Assembly (NCBI GenBank): GCA_002307905.1
Contig: DBUL01000112.1
Span: 4,427 to 10,056 of the forward strand
Length of the DNA: 5,630 nt
Direction: 5' to 3'
Source of the DNA: Rhizobiaceae bacterium UBA1291
GTDB taxonomy: Bacteria; Pseudomonadota; Alphaproteobacteria; Rhizobiales; Rhizobiaceae
Position 1 is the stretch's first letter. The number at the start of each line of letters is the position of its first letter. The notes under the pieces were generated by a model. The model was not told the DNA's origin, did not search any database, and saw nothing but the letters and a program-made list of their open reading frames with translations. The position numbers and the translations under genes are program-made. Of this stretch, positions 1 through 5,630 are shown in pieces.

Positions 1-662
1 ATACCTTCTTCCTCGACAAGGTGCCGACCTTCGCCGTGGGTGTCGCCGAGACCTATCAACCGGTGGACGAGGGCTGGGGCCCGCGTGCCATTCCTCCCTT
101 CGAGGGTGCCGTCGATTTCTCCTGGCATTTCGTCGACAAGCTCGTGGAGCGGCACTTCGACCCGTTGGTCTGCCGCGAGATCGAAGTCGACCACGGCCTG
201 CAGGTTCCCATGGAATTGTTCTTCGGCCGCCCGGAGCGCTGGCCGGTCAAGATCCTGCCGATCTGGGTCAATACCATCCAGTATCCAATCCCTACCCCGC
301 AGCGCTGCTGGGAGATGGGTCTGGTCCTGCGGGAGGCGATCGAAACCTGGCCGGGCGACGAGCGGGTTGTCATCATGGGGACGGGCGGCCTCTCCCACCA
401 ACTCCAGGGCGCCCGCGCCGGCTTCATCAACCAGCCGGCGGACCGCGCCTGGCTCGACGGCATCGCCGCTAACCCTGAACCCTATAGGGCGATGAGCCGC
501 GAGGACTATGTCGAGCAGTTCGGCTCGGAAGGGGCGGAACTGATCATGTGGCTGGTCATGCGCGCAGCGATGAACCCCAAAGTGAACCTACTCCACAAGC
601 ATTACCATGCCCCGGCCTCGATGACCGGTGCCGGCATGGTCGTACTCGAAAACGCGGCTTGA
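1..662 (+). CDS. ligB: Protocatechuate 4,5-dioxygenase beta subunit-like class III extradiol dioxygenase (5'-truncated by window)
   Basis: This is the catalytic subunit of a LigAB-type non-haem Fe(II) dioxygenase. The family opens protocatechuate, gallate or 3-O-methylgallate next to the hydroxyls, in the cytoplasm. The frame is open from base 3 (TFFLDK, then a GTG at 21), so the true start lies upstream. Aligned from memory to Sphingobium LigB (302 aa), residue 1 counted from the GTG falls near LigB residue 70. About 63 N-terminal residues, carrying iron ligands His12 and His61, are therefore outside the window. What remains shows the family's active-site landmarks: VDHG (His58, matching LigB His127), GTGGLSHQLQG (His126, matching catalytic His195) and GSEGAELIMW (Glu173, matching iron ligand Glu242). 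The spacings of 68 and 47 residues equal those in LigB. The C-terminus is about 20 residues shorter than LigB. No LigA-like domain is fused, so an alpha subunit would have to lie upstream. The exact substrate cannot be decided from sequence. Confidence 0.9.
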   Translation, partial: TFFLDKVPTFAVGVAETYQPVDEGWGPRAIPPFEGAVDFSWHFVDKLVERHFDPLVCREIEVDHGLQVPMELFFGRPERWPVKILPIWVNTIQYPIPTPQRCWEMGLVLREAIETWPGDERVVIMGTGGLSHQLQGARAGFINQPADRAWLDGIAANPEPYRAMSREDYVEQFGSEGAELIMWLVMRAAMNPKVNLLHKHYHAPASMTGAGMVVLENAA

Positions 663-666
663 GATC

Positions 667-987
667 ATGTACTTCCTCATGCGCTGCCTTCACCACGAGG
701 GACAAGATGCGGCTCGCGATGCCCATCGGCCGGCGCACCGTTCCTGGGTTCAGTCCGGCGGCGACGGGGCTGCGGTCGTGCTCATCGGATCGGCGCTGCT
801 CGACGAGAATGGCGCATCCATCGGCAATTTTGGTATTCTCGAGGCTTCGGACCTCGCCCAGGCCAGTGCCTTTGCCGAGGGCGACCCGTTCAACAGGGCC
901 GGCATCGTCGCTTCGATCGAACTGACACCGCTGCCGGAATCATTCCAGGCACACCGCATCGCCGAGCCGATGACCTTGCGCCGCTAA
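667..987 (+). CDS. YciI-family small protein linked to the ring-cleavage gene
   Basis: This 106-residue protein has the YCII-related (dimeric alpha-beta barrel) fold. The N-terminal strand MYFLMRCLH corresponds to the E. coli YciI opening. RPAH (His24) matches the RPAH of YciI, and FAEGDPFNRAGI (Asp73) matches its ADADPYVAAGV segment. This His/Asp pair is the putative active site in the family. One member, TftG of the 2,4,5-T pathway, is a chlorohydroxyquinol dehydrochlorinase; most others have no known reaction. The ATG at 667 is chosen because it begins exactly at the first strand of the fold; the upstream GTG at 628 would add 13 residues overlapping ligB. It starts 4 bases after the ligB stop with only a weak ribosome site (TTGAG), which suggests translational coupling in one operon. 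A role on a ring-cleavage substrate or product, such as lactone or keto-enol chemistry or stabilising the dioxygenase, is inference. Confidence 0.82.
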   Translation: MYFLMRCLHHEGQDAARDAHRPAHRSWVQSGGDGAAVVLIGSALLDENGASIGNFGILEASDLAQASAFAEGDPFNRAGIVASIELTPLPESFQAHRIAEPMTLRR

Positions 988-1002
988 CCGCTCTTCCCGA
1001 GT

Positions 1003-1851
1003 CTATCGCGCGAACACCACCGTCTTGCCCTTGTTGAGCAAGACGCGGTCCTCCAGATGCCAGGTGACGGCGCGTGCAAGTACGCGACGCTCGATGTCGC
1101 GCCCCTTGCGTACCAGGTCTTCCGACGTGTCGGCATGGGTCACCGCTTCGACGTCCTGGCAGATGATCGGACCTTCGTCGAGGTCTCCGGTCACGTAGTG
1201 GGCGGTGGCGCCGATCATCTTCACACCGCGCTCATGGGCTTGATGATAGGGCTTCGCACCCTTGAAGCCGGGCAGGAAGCTGTGGTGAATGTTGATGCAG
1301 CGACCGGACAGATAGGCCGACAATTCGTCCGATAGCACCTGCATGTAACGCGCAAGCACGGCGAGTTCCGCGCCGGTTTGCTCGAAGATAGCCCTGATCT
1401 GCGCCTCCTGCTCAAGCTTCGTCTCGCGCGTGACCGGCAGGTGGTGATAGGGAATCCCTTCCATCAGCGTCAAGTTCAGCGCCTCGCGCGGATGATTGCC
1501 GATAATGCCGACGACTTCCATGTTCAATTCGCCGATCCGCATGCGGTAGAGCAGGTCTCCCAGGCAATGGTCGAACTTGGAGACCAGCAGCAGCACTTTG
1601 CGCTTCAGCCCCGCCACGCGCAGCGTCAGATCCAGGCCGTAGACCTTCTCGTCTTCGGCCAGAGTCGTCCGGAAGACCTCGACCGGCCCCTCCATCGCGA
1701 AAGCCACCCGCATGAAGAACATGCCGGTCTCGCCGTCGTCGAACTGATGCGCCTCGAAAATGTCGCCGCCACAGGCGGCAATGCGCGTTGCCACTGCAGC
1801 GACGATGCCGCTGCGGTTGTTGCAGCGCAGGGTCAAAACGTAATTGGTCAT
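1003..1851 (-). CDS. purU: Formyltetrahydrofolate deformylase
   Basis: PurU hydrolyses 10-formyl-THF to formate and free THF in the cytosol. The 282-residue protein has the usual family length (E. coli PurU, 280). An N-terminal ACT domain covers about residues 1-80, followed by a formyltransferase-type catalytic domain from about 85 to 282. Catalytic residues are plain: INIHHSFLPGF gives Asn187 and His189, and GATAHYVTGDLDEGPI gives Asp225, with the same 36-residue His-Asp spacing as in glycinamide ribonucleotide formyltransferase. CLGDLL, IGNH and ARYMQVLS are further PurU hallmarks. The ATG at 1851 has a GGAGGA box 3 bases upstream. Unusually, the ACT ligand loop reads CNNRSGI where E. coli PurU has CPDQKGL, so methionine/glycine control may differ. 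It is transcribed divergently from the MetF-like gene and converges on the YciI-like gene, with 15 bases between their stops. Its placement beside catabolic genes rather than purine genes suggests a role in disposing of excess one-carbon units (inference). Confidence 0.95.
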   Translation of the reverse strand: MTNYVLTLRCNNRSGIVAAVATRIAACGGDIFEAHQFDDGETGMFFMRVAFAMEGPVEVFRTTLAEDEKVYGLDLTLRVAGLKRKVLLLVSKFDHCLGDLLYRMRIGELNMEVVGIIGNHPREALNLTLMEGIPYHHLPVTRETKLEQEAQIRAIFEQTGAELAVLARYMQVLSDELSAYLSGRCINIHHSFLPGFKGAKPYHQAHERGVKMIGATAHYVTGDLDEGPIICQDVEAVTHADTSEDLVRKGRDIERRVLARAVTWHLEDRVLLNKGKTVVFAR

Positions 1852-1854
1852 ACT

Positions 1855-1860
1855 TCCTCC
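1855..1860 (-). promoter_or_regulatory. Ribosome binding site of purU
   Basis: GGAGGA read on the minus strand, 3 bases before the ATG at 1851. It is close to the start codon but a near-perfect Shine-Dalgarno match, and no other start with such a site is nearby, so it fixes the start. Confidence 0.75.
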
Positions 1861-2006
1861 CTGTCGCTACCGCACTGCGCGTTTTACAGCGGCGACCACC
1901 TCCCGAACGCAGCCGTCGAAATGTATTCTTTTATGGCCTCCAGAACCGAGCAAGGCAACGCCAGATGTTCACTTTTCTGATATAAATCGGCAATTCTCGA
2001 CATCAC

Positions 2007-2036
2007 TTGATTTCCTGACTTCATTCAATGTATACA
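2007..2036 (+). promoter_or_regulatory. Probable sigma70-type promoter of the MetF-like gene
   Basis: A TTGATT -35 box (2007-2012) and a TATACA -10 box (2031-2036) are separated by 18 bases in an AT-richer stretch. Transcription would begin near 2043, leaving a leader of about 16 bases ahead of the start codon at 2059. No comparably good promoter is seen on the minus strand for purU. The call rests on box similarity and position only. Confidence 0.5.
2029..2036. promoter_or_regulatory. TGTATACA palindrome overlapping the -10 box; candidate operator
   Basis: A perfect 8-base palindrome sits exactly on the putative -10 element. TGTATACA-like cores are typical of GntR-family (FadR/FCD type) operators, which often control catabolic genes. 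A repressor bound here would block the promoter. A second small palindrome, CATTCAATG (2022-2030), abuts it. No regulator gene is present in the window. Short palindromes of AT bases arise by chance, so confidence is low. Confidence 0.3.
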
Positions 2037-2047
2037 AAAATGTGTCT

Positions 2048-2053
2048 GGGAGG
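2048..2053 (+). promoter_or_regulatory. Ribosome binding site of the MetF-like gene
   Basis: GGGAGG, 5 bases before the ATG at 2059, followed by an A-rich spacer. It is a strong Shine-Dalgarno match at good spacing and decides the start in favour of this ATG over the out-of-frame ATG at 2028. Confidence 0.8.
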
Positions 2054-2058
2054 AAAAA

Positions 2059-2970
2059 ATGGCATTGTTGAATTTCAAGGCCCGCGCGAACCGGCAAGCA
2101 CCGTCATCTGGTCTGGGGGACATTCTCGAGGGCTGGTCGATCGAGGTCATGCCGCGCACGGCAGCCAAGATCGACGATTTCAGGACGCTCTTACCGGCCG
2201 GAACGCGCGTCTATGTCGCCCACATCGCCGGAACACCGATTGAAGACATGGTCGCGACCGCACGCCGCCTGCGCGACGAGGGTTTCCCGGTCATGCCGCA
2301 TTTTCCGGCCCGCAGCATTCCCGATTCTGCAACGCTGGAGGACTGGATCAAACGTTATCGCAACGAAGCAGATGTGCGTGAAGCACTTCTTTTGGGCGGG
2401 GGGCAACAGGAGCCTGCGGGCAGCCTCGACAGCTCCATCCAGATGCTGGAAACCGGTCTGTTCGATCGACACGGCTTTTCCCGTCTGCATATTGCCGGAC
2501 ACCCGGAAGGAAACCGCGATATCGACAGGGACGGCTCGACGCGTAGCGTCGACAAAGCACTCGCCTGGAAACAGGATTTTGCCTCCCGGACCGATGCCAG
2601 GATGGCAATCGTCACACAGTTTGCATTCGACGCGCGCGCCGTCACGACTTGGGCTGACCGCATTCAGCGTGCCGGCGTCACTCTGCCGATCCATGTCGGC
2701 ATAGCCGGGCCGGCCAAGTTGCAGACCCTCGTCCAGTATGCGCTTTCGTGCGGCGTCGGACCGTCCCTGAAGGTACTCCAGAAGCGGGCCATGGACGTGA
2801 CACGCCTTCTCGTTCCCTACGAGCCGACCGAGGTCGTGGCGGGGCTCGCCGACTACAAGGCGAGAAATCCCGACAGTCTGATCGAGCAATTGCACCTCTT
2901 CCCCCTGGGCGGCATCAAGGCGGCGGGAGAATGGGTGGACCGCCAGGAAAGCAGCAGCCAACCAGGATAG
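2059..2970 (+). CDS. Methylenetetrahydrofolate reductase (MetF) family protein, divergent
   Basis: MTHFR is a cytosolic flavin (FAD) barrel enzyme that interconverts 5,10-methylene-THF and 5-methyl-THF. The 303-residue length fits MetF (E. coli, 296). Landmarks occur in MetF order: WSIEVMPRT (Glu29, matching the catalytic Glu28 of the FEFFPP motif), VMPHFPARSI (about 78-86, matching the PHLTCID folate/flavin segment), LLLGGGQ (110-116), AGHPEGN (146-152, matching the YPEVHPEA region), VTQFAFD (185-191, matching TQFFFD) and HLFPLGG near the C-terminus (matching HFYTLNR). The LRGD segment of E. coli MetF, with conserved Asp120, is replaced by LGGGQ, so this is not a standard biosynthetic MetF. 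In demethylating bacteria such homologues oxidise methyl-THF produced by THF-dependent O- or N-demethylation. With purU divergent and a ring-cleavage gene close by, that role is the favoured inference. A housekeeping methionine role is less likely. No metF symbol is given because orthology is doubtful. Confidence 0.85.
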   Translation: MALLNFKARANRQAPSSGLGDILEGWSIEVMPRTAAKIDDFRTLLPAGTRVYVAHIAGTPIEDMVATARRLRDEGFPVMPHFPARSIPDSATLEDWIKRYRNEADVREALLLGGGQQEPAGSLDSSIQMLETGLFDRHGFSRLHIAGHPEGNRDIDRDGSTRSVDKALAWKQDFASRTDARMAIVTQFAFDARAVTTWADRIQRAGVTLPIHVGIAGPAKLQTLVQYALSCGVGPSLKVLQKRAMDVTRLLVPYEPTEVVAGLADYKARNPDSLIEQLHLFPLGGIKAAGEWVDRQESSSQPG

Positions 2971-3099
2971 AGCGGAAAGACCGCCGGCCGCACAGGTGCG
3001 GATCGATCACCCCGACAAGACACCGAAGCAAACAGCGGGATTCTTCCATGGCTCAAGCCCCGCTCTATTTCTGGGGACGGAGCCGGCATGGGCGAAACG

Positions 3100-3135
3100 G
3101 AGAAAGGCGGGTGTCGCATCCGCCTTCTCAATTTT
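3100..3135 (+). terminator. Hairpin with T-tract between the convergent MetF-like and dctM genes
   Basis: GAGAAAGGCGG (3100-3110) pairs with CCGCCTTCTC (3120-3129), leaving one bulged A. The pairing can continue inward (GTG with CAT, one G-T wobble) to a three-base loop. AATTTT follows directly on the plus strand, giving a classic intrinsic terminator for the MetF-like transcript, 130 bases after its stop. On the minus strand the same stem is followed by a looser T-rich run (CTCCGTTTC), so it may also end the dctPQM message. The rest of the 189-base gap holds no gene that I can support. Confidence 0.7.
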
Positions 3136-3159
3136 GACCGCAGATTGTCCCGCGCTTCG

Positions 3160-4467
3160 TCAGAAGAACAATTGTGGCAGGCTGAGAACAATTGCTGGGA
3201 AGGTGATCGTCAGGATTACCACCAGGAGATCAGCCAGCATGAAGGGCAACACGCCCTTGAACACCTGCACCACCGTGACATAGCGAGACGCCACGTTCTT
3301 GATAACGAAGACGTTGAGCCCCACGGGCGGTGTGATCATGCCGATCTCCAGCAGCTTGACCACCAAAACCCCGAACCAGACGAGGCTGATGCCCTCGGCC
3401 TTGAGCACCGGCAACAGCACCGGCAATGTCACCAATAGGGCACCGAAGGGCTCCATGAACATACCGAGAATGAGATAGATCACGACGATGATCGCCATCA
3501 GCTCGGCATAACCGAGATCGGCCCCAGCGACGAATGAGCCGATGAAAGAGGAAAGTCCTGTGATGCCCAGGAAGCGGGTAAACATCGAGGCGCCGATGCC
3601 GATGATGAACAGTGACGCGCAGGTGGTCAGCGTCTCCAAGAGAGAGATGCGGACGACTTGCATGCTGAGCTTGCCGGTCACCGCCGAGAGCAGGAACGCC
3701 CCTCCTGCACCGACTGCCCCTGCTTCCGTCGCGGTGAAATAGCCGGAGAACAAGCCACCGAAAACCAGCAGGACGAGGATCGCCAGCGGCCAGATGCGCA
3801 GGATCGCGGCGCGCCCTCCCCCTTTACCGGCAACCTTTGTCAGGGTGCGCGGTACGATGTCGGGCCTTAGCCAGCATACCGCCAGCACGATGAGGCAATA
3901 GGACAGGGCCGTTAGAACACCCACGCCGATGCCGCCGACGAAGACCTGCGTGATCGAGGTCTCGGCAAAGACACCGTAGACGATCATCAGGATCGATGGT
4001 GGTATCAGCGCGCCAATCGTACCACCGGCGGCGAGTGCGCCGGCGGCAAAACTTGGCCGATAGCCGGCCGCAACCATTTCCGGGATGGCGATCCGGCCCA
4101 TGGCGGCGGCACACGCGATCGAGGAGCCGCTGACCGCGGCAAAACCGGTGCAGGCAAAGATCGAGGAGATCGCCAGCCCTCCAGGCACGCGCCAGAGGAT
4201 CGCCTTCGCCGCCTCGAAGAGGTTAGTGGTGAGCCCGGCATGAAAGGAAATGAAACCCATAAGCAGGAACATCGGCACGGCGCTCATCGTCCAGCTCGCC
4301 ACGAAACTGTAGGGCGTCGAGGTGACGATGCCGAGCGCCGGCTTGAAACCGAGCAGCACCGCGATCCCGCCGAACGAGACGGCAATCATTGCCAGTGCCA
4401 CGGGAATCCGCATCAAGAGGAGCAGCGCCAATATTCCGATGCCATAGAAGCCGGTCTCAACGCTCAT
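3160..4467 (-). CDS. dctM: TRAP transporter large permease subunit (DctM type)
   Basis: This is the large membrane subunit of a tripartite ATP-independent periplasmic transporter, which uses the sodium gradient to import organic acids across the inner membrane. At 435 residues it has the usual DctM length and is almost wholly hydrophobic, consistent with about 11-12 membrane segments. Family signatures visible are SGSS (113-116), GTIGALIPPS (149-158), ATEAGAVGA (246-254) and MITPPVGLNVF (377-387); the paired PPS/PPVG re-entrant motifs belong to the ion- and substrate-binding core. The ATG at 4467 overlaps the dctQ stop as ATGA, with GGGAGAGAG upstream inside dctQ as ribosome site, so the two are translationally coupled. 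The substrate cannot be read from this subunit. Confidence 0.95.
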   Translation of the reverse strand: MSVETGFYGIGILALLLLMRIPVALAMIAVSFGGIAVLLGFKPALGIVTSTPYSFVASWTMSAVPMFLLMGFISFHAGLTTNLFEAAKAILWRVPGGLAISSIFACTGFAAVSGSSIACAAAMGRIAIPEMVAAGYRPSFAAGALAAGGTIGALIPPSILMIVYGVFAETSITQVFVGGIGVGVLTALSYCLIVLAVCWLRPDIVPRTLTKVAGKGGGRAAILRIWPLAILVLLVFGGLFSGYFTATEAGAVGAGGAFLLSAVTGKLSMQVVRISLLETLTTCASLFIIGIGASMFTRFLGITGLSSFIGSFVAGADLGYAELMAIIVVIYLILGMFMEPFGALLVTLPVLLPVLKAEGISLVWFGVLVVKLLEIGMITPPVGLNVFVIKNVASRYVTVVQVFKGVLPFMLADLLVVILTITFPAIVLSLPQLFF

Positions 4468-4979
4468 GCTTCTCTCTCCCGGGCCGTATCGACACTACCG
4501 GTGGTGATTTGAAGGAAGCGCACAGCCAGGATCAGTGCGGCGAGCGCGAAGCCTACCGGCGGCAGAAAATAGCCCGGCCATGTGATGATTTTGACCTGCA
4601 ACGCGACGACGAAAGTCCCGGTGCTGTAGTTCTTGATCGCGGTGATCCAGGTGGCATAGGCCATAACCGCATAGATGCAGAAGCTCAGCACGGCGACCGT
4701 CACGTCTGAGATCTTCACCATGCGCGGCGACATCATGAGTTCCATCAGTTCGACGGTGATCATGCCGCCCTTGCGCTCAACCCATGCCAGCGGCAGGAAG
4801 GCGACAAGCACCATGTAGTAATAGGAGACGATCTCGACCGTGGCCGGAAGCGAGGCACCGGTAATCGTGCGTGCCACGATGTCCGCGCAGACGTGAACCA
4901 TCATCAGGATGACGCCGAGCGCGCCAACAAATGCCAGCATGCGCGACAGTCTGTCGGCAAGGTTGCTAATCTGGGACAT
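4464..4979 (-). CDS. dctQ: TRAP transporter small permease subunit (DctQ type)
   Basis: This is the small membrane subunit that partners DctM and helps receive the substrate-loaded periplasmic protein. The 171-residue protein has four hydrophobic segments, at about residues 13-34, 48-67, 92-112 and 136-157, as expected for DctQ. CADIVAR (31-37) at the end of the first segment, Glu49 at the start of the second and WPGYFLPPVGF (134-144) in the last loop are typical of the family. The ATG at 4979 is preceded by a modest AAAGGG ribosome site 6 bases upstream. It lies 67 bases downstream of dctP, a gap that holds a strong hairpin, and overlaps dctM by 4 bases. Confidence 0.93.
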   Translation of the reverse strand: MSQISNLADRLSRMLAFVGALGVILMMVHVCADIVARTITGASLPATVEIVSYYYMVLVAFLPLAWVERKGGMITVELMELMMSPRMVKISDVTVAVLSFCIYAVMAYATWITAIKNYSTGTFVVALQVKIITWPGYFLPPVGFALAALILAVRFLQITTGSVDTAREREA

Positions 4980-5013
4980 GAAGGACCCTTTGAAAGGCGT
5001 TTTCAGTCAGACC

Positions 5014-5040
5014 GGCCGGCGGGGGATCGACCCGCCGGCC
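5014..5040 (-). promoter_or_regulatory. GC-rich intercistronic hairpin between dctP and dctQ
   Basis: GGCCGGCGGG (5014-5023) and CCCGCCGGCC (5031-5040) form a perfect 10-bp stem around a 7-base loop, starting 6 bases after the dctP stop. On the minus strand no T-run follows (GGTCTGACTGAAAACG), so it is not a full intrinsic terminator. More likely it shields the 3' end of the dctP message and lowers dctQM expression relative to dctP. This is a common arrangement where the binding protein is needed in excess (inference). Confidence 0.6.
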
Positions 5041-5046
5041 CGGACC

Positions 5047-5630
5047 TCACATGCCGTAACTGGCAAAGTCGATCTTGCTCCAGACTTCCTCGTCCAAGCG
5101 TTTGGTGATCGCGTCCGTGTCGCCGTTTGCTTCCTTGACGATGCCGTTCCACTTCTCGACCAGAGCGACGAAGCGCTCGACGCGAGCCTGGGCGTCGTCG
5201 AAACCGAAGCGCTCCTGCGAGACCTTGGCGGCAGTCGCCTTGTCCGCCTCAGCGAAAGCCTCGGATGCCTTGAGGAATTCAGCATCGGGCTCAAGGAACT
5301 GGATGCCCGCCTTTTGCGCTGCGTCCTTGGCGATGGAAGCCATCTCATAGCCCCAGCGCTGCGTGAAGACGACATTGGCCTTGTTGGCGGCGGTTGCCAG
5401 TTGCTTGCGCTCGTCGGGCGAGAGACTCTCCCAAGCGGAATTGGCGACCGTGAAATCCGAGGTCGCATGGTAGGTGCCGAGCGGTATGAAGGTAATGTTC
5501 TTCACCAGCTCCACCAGCCGGAACGACAGCAGGTCGCCGATCGAGGCCATCGAGCCGTCGATCACGCCTTGCGACATGGATTCGAAGGTGTCGCCGACGC
5601 CGATATTGGCGGGGACGGCGCCCAAGTTTT
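5047..5630 (-). CDS. dctP: TRAP transporter periplasmic solute-binding protein (DctP type), N-terminus cut by window edge
   Basis: This is the periplasmic binding protein of the TRAP system, which captures an organic acid and hands it to DctQM. About 194 C-terminal residues of the usual 320-340 are present; the frame stays open to base 5630, so the signal peptide, first lobe and the carboxylate-binding arginine are outside. A TTG at 5625 is not taken as a start, since the fold clearly continues upstream. The visible segment TFESMSQGVIDGSMASI is the family's switch region (compare ...ALQTGVVDG... in other DctP proteins). It is followed by a helix-rich C-terminus with charged residues (SPDERKQL, FAEADKATAAKVSQERF) and ends in FASYGM. 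It is the first gene of the dctPQM operon. TRAP binding proteins for aromatic acids are known, but this fragment does not reveal the ligand. Confidence 0.92.
   Translation of the reverse strand, partial: NLGAVPANIGVGDTFESMSQGVIDGSMASIGDLLSFRLVELVKNITFIPLGTYHATSDFTVANSAWESLSPDERKQLATAANKANVVFTQRWGYEMASIAKDAAQKAGIQFLEPDAEFLKASEAFAEADKATAAKVSQERFGFDDAQARVERFVALVEKWNGIVKEANGDTDAITKRLDEEVWSKIDFASYGM

Noticed and set aside
1021..1045. 8-bp inverted repeat (CGTCTTGC/GCAAGACG) just past the yciI-like stop, considered as a terminator
   Set aside because: It is inside the purU coding end, has a 9-base loop and no T-run after it on either strand.
1378..1980. Plus-strand open frame of 200 codons opposite purU
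   Set aside because: It is antisense to a clear PurU gene, has a Gln/His/Asp-rich composition typical of a shadow frame, and ends in the intergenic region without any domain.
1921..1980. 19-codon open frame in the divergent intergenic region
   Set aside because: No ribosome site precedes its ATG and the peptide has no recognisable feature; chance explains it.
2191..2961. Long open frame of 256 codons antisense to the MetF-like gene
   Set aside because: It lies wholly opposite a well-supported gene with family motifs, has no recognisable protein features and no convincing ribosome site; long antisense frames are expected in GC-rich DNA.
2988..3001. Small hairpin CCGCA/TGCGG just after the MetF-like stop
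   Set aside because: It has only 5 bp and no T-tract; the hairpin at 3100-3129 is a far better terminator.
3165..3194. Direct repeat AGAACAATTG, copies at 3165-3174 and 3185-3194
   Set aside because: Both copies lie in the 3' end of dctM in different reading frames (Ile-Val-Leu and Gln-Leu-Phe regions); there is no other sign of a mobile element or attachment site.

Overview
The window looks like part of an alphaproteobacterial, probably rhizobial-type (Rhizobiales/Hyphomicrobiales), catabolic locus. It is GC-rich DNA with densely packed genes. It combines a LigB-type ring-cleavage dioxygenase, a YciI-like protein, folate one-carbon enzymes and a tripartite (TRAP) carboxylate transporter. 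The organism assignment is inferred from gene content and style, not from a marker gene. There are seven protein genes, the first and last cut by the window edges. I see no RNA gene, insertion sequence, CRISPR array or origin.

Layout: (1) 1-987, plus strand: the 3' three quarters of a protocatechuate 4,5-dioxygenase beta-subunit-like gene (ligB), followed after 4 bases by a small YciI-family gene. (2) 1003-1851, minus strand: purU, formyltetrahydrofolate deformylase, converging on the yciI-like gene with a 15-base gap. (3) 1852-2058: a 207-base AT-richer divergent intergenic region holding a good sigma70-like promoter for the next gene and a TGTATACA palindrome lying on its -10 box. (4) 2059-2970, plus strand: a divergent methylenetetrahydrofolate reductase (MetF)-family gene. 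(5) 2971-3159: a convergent gap with a strong hairpin and T-tract that reads as a (possibly bidirectional) terminator. (6) 3160-5630, minus strand: a TRAP operon in the order dctP-dctQ-dctM, dctP cut by the right edge, a 10-bp GC hairpin between dctP and dctQ, and a 4-base dctQ/dctM overlap.

How they may work together (inference): LigB opens the ring of a catechol-type acid. The MetF-like enzyme and PurU are the two ends of a folate route that can take methyl-THF to methylene-THF and, through FolD (not in the window), to formyl-THF and then formate plus free THF. That is the route needed when methoxylated aromatics (vanillate or syringate type) or N-methyl compounds are demethylated onto tetrahydrofolate. 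The TRAP system would import an organic acid, possibly the aromatic substrate. The methyl-transferring enzyme itself is not in the window, so the link remains a hypothesis.
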